Assembly: GCA_907163345.1 (NCBI GenBank)
Contig: CAJQUN010000450.1
Span: 310,001-374,000 of the forward strand
DNA length: 64,000 bases
Direction of reading: 5' to 3'
Source of the DNA: Haberlea rhodopensis
Lineage: Eukaryota > Streptophyta > Magnoliopsida > Lamiales > Gesneriaceae
In this document: positions 57,944 to 64,000 of the stretch, in pieces
How positions within the stretch are numbered: the stretch's first letter is position 1
Layout of the letters: every line of letters starts with the position of its first letter
Notes under the pieces: generated by a model
What the model saw: the letters and a program-made list of their open reading frames with translations, nothing else
Database searches by the model: none
Told to the model about the DNA's origin: nothing
Program-made: the position numbers and the translations under genes

Positions 57944-59686
57944 TCAATCATCACCGTAATTCACTTTTTTGGAACCCTTGTTTGTATTGTTCGACTTCCT
58001 TTTAGGGACTTTCTTGCCACCAGGAACAGCGTTATCATGGTTCATTCCCGAAATGTCTTGTATAGCACGAGTCGCGGAGGAGCTCGGCCTCAAATCGCAC
58101 TCAGACGGTTTATTCAAATTTGTACATTGTTTCAAAGCCTCTTGTATGGCACCAACAGCATTAATATAACTATCCTGAGATAATGACCCTTCTTCACCTA
58201 ATATTATAGCTCATCTACACAGGTAATTGTATTGCCGAACCTTAGCTTGCACCTCATCTAAGTTTTCACTAAGGGTAATTCTACTCGTGGCAGCATTGGT
58301 CCACCGTTGCAGTATGTATTTAGATGATAAACTGAACACACCAGACATTTGGAGAACTACAATAGCATGCTTACAAAGATAGCCTTTATATTCATACGAA
58401 TGACAAGAGCAGTATATGTCCGATTTTAGTTCATTCCACTCCAACAAAAATTCTTGATTATTTTCAATGTCTTTCACACCATATGTAACGGTTGAACCAT
58501 CATCTTTTTCCTTTTTAAGATGGCACGCTGCTGCCCCAACAACCTCAACCTGGAACTTCTTGAATATTTCACGAGTATAAACAGGTAACATTAGATTCTC
58601 AAATGGTGACGGTGACTTTAGCTCCGGTGTTTCATGCCATGCATCAAAGTTCGCTTCGGCCTCCTCTTCATATCTGTATTCAAGAACAGATTTATATCTT
58701 CCTATTAGATCCCTCAAAGAAGTTTCCCCATGAATATATTTATCAAAGAAACAGTTCAAGCTTTCAGATCTTGAAGCTGCTGATAACCCGACAAAAGATA
58801 CGTCCTTTACAAATGTAGGCACCCAAAGTTTTCGGTCAACATACAATGACTGAATCCACTCATCTTGAAGATTGAATCTGTCGAGCAGTTTCCATCATCT
58901 CTTCTCAAATTGTTCTTCACTCCAAGATATGTATATGCGTTTCTTGAGCTTTTCCAAGAAAGTATCATGCCAGATGCTAAGATAATCAAGCCGTCTAGGA
59001 ATCTTTTCTAGTATATGCCACACGTGGAAAAATATACGAGTCTCAGGAAAGACCAGAGGGAATGCAGATTTGATTTGTCTCGCTTTGGTAGGTGAGTAGA
59101 ATGTTAGGACCTCGTCCCCCCATCGCCAAACACCAAGTTTTCATCAACCACCGTATGTATATACTGTCTCATCAGCAATCAATGCACAACCAGGTAACGT
59201 GGGATGTATATGATTGTTCACCCCAACGTGGGATGCACAATAAGATGCTCGCATAATGGGTTGTGTCGAATGAAACAACATCGTCAAAATGTGTGAAATC
59301 TTCCACACCTTTGGCATCAACCCAAAACACATTTCGTAGCCTATGCTCTTCATTGAAGTCAAAAGAATAAAAAAAGTTGGGATTCTCCTCGTGCATTTGC
59401 CACAAAACTCAAGCACAACCTGAGAGCCACCTTCTTCTAAACTCAAGCATCTGCCCCTATCATGATGATTCTGAATCAAATTCTCTAAAGATGACTCCTA
59501 AGACTGACAAGTACCAAATTGTTTCGACATGGAAGCCAACGATTTTTCCTTCCTAGCTTTAGAATCAACATTAACAGAATCGGTATTCCTAATGCTCCTA
59601 AAGAAATGTTATTGATCCGGTAGAAGCTCATGGTTATGCTGTTTAACAAAACTATGAATATACGTACTAGCTTTACAACCTATTTT
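57944..59686 (-). pseudogene. FAR1-related sequence (FRS) pseudogene, split by Copia
   Basis: FRS proteins are transcription factors derived from Mutator-like transposases. On minus: the end of the FAR1 DNA-binding domain (IHSFVKQHNHELLP, about 59665–59625), KARKEKSLASMSKQFGTCQS, the MULE domain start (EHRLRNVFWVDAKGVEDF, then VVSFDTTHYA, about 59330), LWVPTFVKDVSFVGLSAASR and the SWIM zinc finger CSCHSYEYKGYLCKHAIVVL (58846–58211), and a Lys-rich C-terminus (58135–57944). Stops and shifts occur near 59610, 59500, 59400 and 58210. The 5' part of the FAR1 domain is cut by the Copia LTR ending at 59687; the N-terminus would lie right of the window. Confidence 0.8.
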
Positions 59687-59852
59687 TGGTGAGGGCCAGA
59701 TAGAAAACTGTATGAAGAAGAGATTTTCTATATTTACTTCACGTAATTCATTATGTAATTGTCTTCATACATTACAATCAGCTTTTGCTGTATATTTATA
59801 ATCAATTGAAAGGCCATACATTGGTCTCTAATTCTGGTATTATATTCTAACA
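59687..59852 (-). repeat. Presumed 3' LTR of Copia element
   Basis: About 166 bases from TGTTAGAATATAATACC to CCCTCACCA on minus. Short LTRs are normal in some Copia lineages. The right boundary is inferred only from TG/CA ends and from FRS coding resuming at 59686. Confidence 0.45.
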
Positions 59853-59992
59853 GAAACTCTAACAACTTATTGTTTAGAAACAGACTTAACAAACTAGAGT
59901 TTGTATTACTCTGTTATGCACCAACCCTTGCACCCATGGGCTTTGATATGCTTGGGTTTAGACCATGCTGGACTAGGCTTGATAAGGTATCC

Positions 59993-62959
59993 TTAACTCT
60001 CCCCCTCAAGGTGAGTGGGGTTTTTAACCACATTCAACTTGTCACGTAGTCTGGTAAACGTAATTGCTGACAACGGCTTTGTGAGTATGTCCGCTGTTTG
60101 ATCATATGAGGAAACATGTTGCACGCTGAGTAACTTGGATATTACTCTTTCCCTGACAAAATGAAGATCTAGCTCAAGGTGTTTTGTGCGAGCATGTAGA
60201 ACAGGATTAGCACTTAATGATATGGTACTGAGGTTATCACACCAGAGGACTGGAGTTCCATCAATTTTAATATGAAGTTCCCGTAGCAATGATTGAATCC
60301 AGAGCAATTCGGATGTTGCATTGGCTAAACTTCTGTACTCTGCTTCTGTGCTTGATCTTGACACCACAGATTGCTTCTTGGAACTCCATGAGATTGGTGA
60401 GTTTCCAAAAAACCAACAGAAACCAGAGATTGAACGTCGGTCATCAGGATCGCTTCCCCAATCCGCATCACAATAGCCTAAAAGTTGAAGGCGGGAAGAA
60501 GGACTAATTTTGATGCCAAGAGTTATTGTGCCAGTAAGATACTGTAGAATACGTTTGACAGCTTTCCAGTGGGTATGGAGTGGTGATTGCATAAACTGAC
60601 AAACCTTGTTAACACTATACGAGATATCAGGTCTTGTAATGGTAAGATATTGAAGTGCACCCACCACACTTCTGTAAAGTGTGACATCTTCGAAATGATC
60701 ACCGTCCTTCTTGGTCAGTTTAATGCCAGTAGCCATAGGAGTAGGTAATGAGTGAGCTTGATGCATTTTAGTCTTTACCAGCAGATCTCGGGCATATTTG
60801 GATTGAGTGAGATATAGAGATCCAGAATCTGCTTTTCGAACTTCAATCCCCAAAAAATAAGATAAGAGTCCAAGATCTTTTAAAGAGAATTGATTGTGTA
60901 ATTGAGAGATAATGTCCTGAATATCACTTGGATGACTCCCTGTAATTACAATGTCATCAACATAAACTAAAACATAGGTGATAGAGATTTTAGTAAAACG
61001 AACAAAGAGAGATGCATCAGCTCGAGAAGGACAGAATCCCATATTTTGTAGAGTATGTCGAAGACGATCAAACCAAGCTCTTGGAGCTTGTTTTAAACCA
61101 TAAATGGCTTTATGAAGCTTGCATACCATTGGAGTATCATTAGATTGAATTTCAAAACCCGGAGGTTGTTTCATAAAGACCAATTCATTGAGTGAACCAT
61201 TGAGAAAAGCATTGTTGACATCCAATTGTTTAATGATCCATCTTTGAGAAACTGCAATTGTGAGTACTAGCCTGATTGTTGTAGGCTTAACAACAGGACT
61301 AAATGTCTCAGAATAATCCAAACCTGGAGTTTGAGAGTATCCTTTGGCGACGAGACGAGCTTTATACCGTGATATGGAACCATCCGGATTGGATTTGAGT
61401 TTGAAAACCCACTTGCAGCCTATGATTGAGGTATTAGGAGGAGCTGAAACTAAGCTCCAAGTTTTGTTTTGGAGGAGTGCCTTATACTCAACATCCATAG
61501 CTTTTACCCATTCTGGATGTTGCATAGCTTCGAAAACTGTCACTGGTTCATGAACAACAAAATCAGTAGTAAAAGCCTTTGGCTTATAAATTCCAGATTT
61601 TGATCTGGTAATCATTCGATGCGTATTCACAGGGGAGGGATTAGATTTATCTATGTCATTAGGATCATTCGAACTTAAGGTAGTAGTTGAAGGAGGAGAA
61701 GGAACAAGAGGTAAAGGAGAACCTGGAAGGGAGGAAGGAGGACGAAGATCAGTAGCAGAAGAGTGAGACATGGAACTTGTAGTGGGAAGTTGATTAGATG
61801 AATTTACCTGAGTAGAGGTTAGGATAGGAGGACTGATTGGTAAATGAAGAAGTGGTAAGATGGAGCTTTGTGATGTATTGGATTTTGAATCAGAAGAAGC
61901 AAAATGAAAAACATTTTCATTGAACTTGACATGGCGAGAAATGTATACACGGCCATCCTTTGTGATGCATTTATAGCCTTTATGTTCGGGACTATAACCA
62001 ATGAAGGTACATGGTATAGACCAAAATTCAAGCTTATGATGATTATAGGCACGGAGACACGGAAAGCTCAAGCAACCAAAAACCTTTAATAAAGAATAGT
62101 TAGGTTGTTGATTGTGTAATTTATGAAGAGGAGTGTCACCAGACAGGACCTGGGTGGGAAGTCTGTTAATGAGATAGACAGCAGAGGCAAACGCATCAGT
62201 CCAGAAATTTAAAGGCATAGATGCGTGTGCAAGCAAGGTGAGACCAGTGTCGACGATATGTCTGTGTTTTCTTTCCACAATACCATTTTGTTGGGATGTG
62301 TGTGGACATGAACAACGATGATGAATACCATGCTTTTGAACCATGGAGGTTAAAGCTCTAAACTCACCACCCCAATCAGTTTGTAGGGTTTTTATTTTTG
62401 TATTAAATTGGGTATCAATTAGCTTCAAGAAGAGGGTGAAAGCTAGAATGACTTCAGATTTGAATTTAAGAAAATAGATCCAACTAAATCTAGAATAAGC
62501 ATCAACAAAGCTGACATAGTATTGAAAACCATCACGGGATGCACAATGAGACGGTCCCCATACATCTGAGACTATTAATTCAAAAGGAGATGTATATTTT
62601 GTTTGGGATAAAGTAAATGGTAAGTTGTGACTCTTGCCTAACTCACATGAGGAACAGAAATTCATCTTTTCATTTCGAGGAATGGAACCATTACAATGCA
62701 ATAAAACTTGCTTTACAGTAGATAAGCTAGGGTGACCTAAACGAAAATGCCACTTGTTTAGTAAAGAAAATGCGACAGAGCAGGAAGATGTGTTGGAACC
62801 AGTAGATGAATTGGTAGATGTAGTGTGATGACAGACAACTGGGGAGGAGATTGGTGTAGGCTTGCCAAGAGAGAACTGATATAAACCTTTATGCACAATT
62901 CTGGTGAGAAGAACAGCCTTGGTCACTGCATCCTTTACAAGACAAAATGAAGGGTGAAA
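59993..62959 (-). CDS. Copia pol: integrase, RT, RNase H
   Basis: Open from the TAA at 62960–62962 to 59993; the first usable start-like codon (GTG) is at 62926, giving 977 residues, and residue numbers below count from there. GAG-pre-integrase motif KWHFRLGHPSLSTV with CSSCELGKS; integrase triad Asp121 (SDVWGP), Asp184 (LQTDWGGEF) and Glu218 (NGIVERKH); RVT_2 with WVKAMDVEYKALLQNKTW and YVDDIVITG (655–663); RNase H with GYCDADWGSDPDDRRS, STEAEYRSLA and LWCDN. It ends KNPTHLEGES just before the purine tract. All key residues are present, so this part could be functional if expressed by read-through of the upstream stop. Confidence 0.9.
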   Translation of the reverse strand, partial: FHPSFCLVKDAVTKAVLLTRIVHKGLYQFSLGKPTPISSPVVCHHTTSTNSSTGSNTSSCSVAFSLLNKWHFRLGHPSLSTVKQVLLHCNGSIPRNEKMNFCSSCELGKSHNLPFTLSQTKYTSPFELIVSDVWGPSHCASRDGFQYYVSFVDAYSRFSWIYFLKFKSEVILAFTLFLKLIDTQFNTKIKTLQTDWGGEFRALTSMVQKHGIHHRCSCPHTSQQNGIVERKHRHIVDTGLTLLAHASMPLNFWTDAFASAVYLINRLPTQVLSGDTPLHKLHNQQPNYSLLKVFGCLSFPCLRAYNHHKLEFWSIPCTFIGYSPEHKGYKCITKDGRVYISRHVKFNENVFHFASSDSKSNTSQSSILPLLHLPISPPILTSTQVNSSNQLPTTSSMSHSSATDLRPPSSLPGSPLPLVPSPPSTTTLSSNDPNDIDKSNPSPVNTHRMITRSKSGIYKPKAFTTDFVVHEPVTVFEAMQHPEWVKAMDVEYKALLQNKTWSLVSAPPNTSIIGCKWVFKLKSNPDGSISRYKARLVAKGYSQTPGLDYSETFSPVVKPTTIRLVLTIAVSQRWIIKQLDVNNAFLNGSLNELVFMKQPPGFEIQSNDTPMVCKLHKAIYGLKQAPRAWFDRLRHTLQNMGFCPSRADASLFVRFTKISITYVLVYVDDIVITGSHPSDIQDIISQLHNQFSLKDLGLLSYFLGIEVRKADSGSLYLTQSKYARDLLVKTKMHQAHSLPTPMATGIKLTKKDGDHFEDVTLYRSVVGALQYLTITRPDISYSVNKVCQFMQSPLHTHWKAVKRILQYLTGTITLGIKISPSSRLQLLGYCDADWGSDPDDRRSISGFCWFFGNSPISWSSKKQSVVSRSSTEAEYRSLANATSELLWIQSLLRELHIKIDGTPVLWCDNLSTISLSANPVLHARTKHLELDLHFVRERVISKLLSVQHVSSYDQTADILTKPLSAITFTRLRDKLNVVKNPTHLEGES

Positions 62960-64000
62960 TTAAAAAAACACATGGTTATCTGTAGTAAATTTACTTACGC
63001 TAACAAGATTTTTGGAAATATGTGGCACATGCAGAAGTTTGTCTAAGATGAAGGATTGAGGTGATGAAGATAAAGAAAAGTTCGAATGTCCTATATGGTG
63101 TATAGACAAACCTGCACCATTACCCATATGCACTTTGTTCGAACCATTGTAGTATGATGAAACAGAGAGATTGGCCAAGTCATTTGTGACATGATGCGAT
63201 GCACCAGAATCTGGATACCACCATTCATCAACATGAGAGTCAGATTTTGAATGAGCAATTGCTGCTGTTGGTCCTTCATTAGAGAAATGCTGCTGTTGAT
63301 TTTGGTAAGAATTGGTGTTTCTCCTTTGATTTTGGTTTGGAACAAAATCTTTATCAAACCTATGGTAGCATTTTTCTGCAGCATGCCCTGTAATGCCACA
63401 GATTTGACACACAAGGCGATTTGATCCACTTTGCCAACTACGACGTCCACCTCTATTGTTTCTTCCTCGTCCTCGACCTCTGTATGTTGAACCTGAGATA
63501 CGAGTGTTCTGTTCAGATTGTTTTGATGGCGTAAATGTGGTGACATTCACAGAAGAGGACGAGTTGTCAATGGTAGTGGTGTAAGACTCTATTCGCCCCT
63601 CATGAGCCATTAGAATAGCTCCTACTTCAGAGAGTGAGATGGTATCAACCCGGGAAGTGACATGAACAACAACAGAATCGTATTCCAATCCAACTCCACC
63701 AAGAACATGCATGATTTGATCTTCCTCTGATAAAACATGACCACATGCTGCTAATGTGTCCACAATATGTTTTATTTTGCTTAGGTAATCCTTCATGCTG
63801 GAGTTGTTTTTCTTCATTGTTTGTAGCTGCAGTTTGTACTGCATTACCCTGGCTTTGGACCTTGTAGCGAACATTCGAGCTACTCTAGTCCAGATTTGAG
63901 TAGATGTAAGGCAACCAACCATTTGGCCTTGTAAAGCTTCAGTCATGGAGCTAAGAAGAAAAGAAAAAAGGAGTTGATCTTGTCTGCACCAAGATAAGAA
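62960..64000 (-). CDS. Copia gag–protease, 5' partial
   Basis: Open through the right edge in the same frame; the ATG at 63946 is internal, since DQLLFSFLLSS precedes it. Gag core (TSTQIWTRVARMFATRSKAR, QLQTMKKNNSSMKDYL), a Gly/Arg stretch, zinc knuckle CQICGITGHAAEKC (CX2CX4HX4C) and protease motif WWYPDSGASHHVT. A single TAA at 62962–62960, followed by in-frame FHPSFCLVKDA, separates it from pol. Gag forms the particle and the protease matures it. Copia elements usually have one gag–pol frame, so the stop is likely a point mutation. Confidence 0.88.
   Translation of the reverse strand, partial: FLSWCRQDQLLFSFLLSSMTEALQGQMVGCLTSTQIWTRVARMFATRSKARVMQYKLQLQTMKKNNSSMKDYLSKIKHIVDTLAACGHVLSEEDQIMHVLGGVGLEYDSVVVHVTSRVDTISLSEVGAILMAHEGRIESYTTTIDNSSSSVNVTTFTPSKQSEQNTRISGSTYRGRGRGRNNRGGRRSWQSGSNRLVCQICGITGHAAEKCYHRFDKDFVPNQNQRRNTNSYQNQQQHFSNEGPTAAIAHSKSDSHVDEWWYPDSGASHHVTNDLANLSVSSYYNGSNKVHMGNGAGLSIHHIGHSNFSLSSSPQSFILDKLLHVPHISKNLVSVSKFTTDNHVFF

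Larger units (their letters stand above)
59687..64000 (-). mobile_element. Copia element, nearly intact, 5' end off window
   Basis: On minus: gag–protease (from beyond 64000 to 62960), integrase–RT–RNase H (62959–59993), a purine-rich GAGGGGGAGAGT at about 60010, then a presumed short 3' LTR ending near 59687 with CA. The LTR probably begins at TGTTAGAATATAATACC (59852); that leaves about 145 unexplained bases after the purine tract, so the start is uncertain. Inserted in the FAR1 domain of the FRS pseudogene in the same orientation. The 5' LTR and target duplication lie outside the window. Confidence 0.8.

Overview
The window is plant nuclear DNA. Host genes are split by GT–AG introns, intergenic DNA is AT-rich, and the families present (PP2A B55, a USP-kinase, an NDR1/HIN1-like protein, a FAR1-related gene, Copia, chromovirus and Athila-like retrotransposons, a caulimovirid insertion) are typical of a dicot. 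The degenerate reading frame at the left edge resembles a hypothetical-protein family I associate with Lamiales, so an asterid, perhaps Lamiales, is my best guess; that is inference. A 500-base N run shows this is a draft assembly.

Positions 1–33727 are a repeat graveyard. In order: a frameshifted lineage-type pseudogene (84–1213); the 3' end and LTR of a chromovirus-like Ty3 element (about 1990–4000); an endogenous pararetrovirus on the minus strand (4313–8730, with tRNA-Met primer site); a LINE tail with zf-RVT and RNase H (10100–11700); two degenerate Copia gag pieces (13590–14177 and 14796–15670) and a Copia RT scrap; an Athila-like LTR (16933–18297); an older Ty3 gag–protease fragment cut by a complete minus-strand chromovirus-type element (18583–27769, imperfect 5-bp duplication TTGTA/TTGGA); and a minus-strand Athila-like element (27976 to the gap) with gag and protease but no RT or integrase.

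Positions 34228–64000 hold the host genes. A PP2A B55 regulatory subunit gene lies on minus (34314–39673); its 3' end is in the gap and four small frame breaks are visible. A USP/protein-kinase gene lies on plus (47130–53289); nine exons sum to an uninterrupted 700 codons, and a 2.1-kb solo LTR with perfect CATAG duplications sits in intron 5. An intronless LEA_2/NHL membrane protein lies at 55349–56170. A FAR1-related pseudogene (57944–59686, minus) is interrupted inside its FAR1 domain by a nearly intact Copia element running off the right edge (59687–64000, minus).

The most unusual signal is not a gene. Seven separate places, nearly all in LTRs of different retrotransposon families, carry dense islands of the octamer GATCGATC (34 copies by eye, one elsewhere in the window). 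The flanking arms are often extended into 14–18 bp perfect palindromes with different arm sequences. The chromovirus-type LTRs also share AGCG/CGCT inverted-repeat arrays and, in three copies, tandem repeats of about 31 bp.
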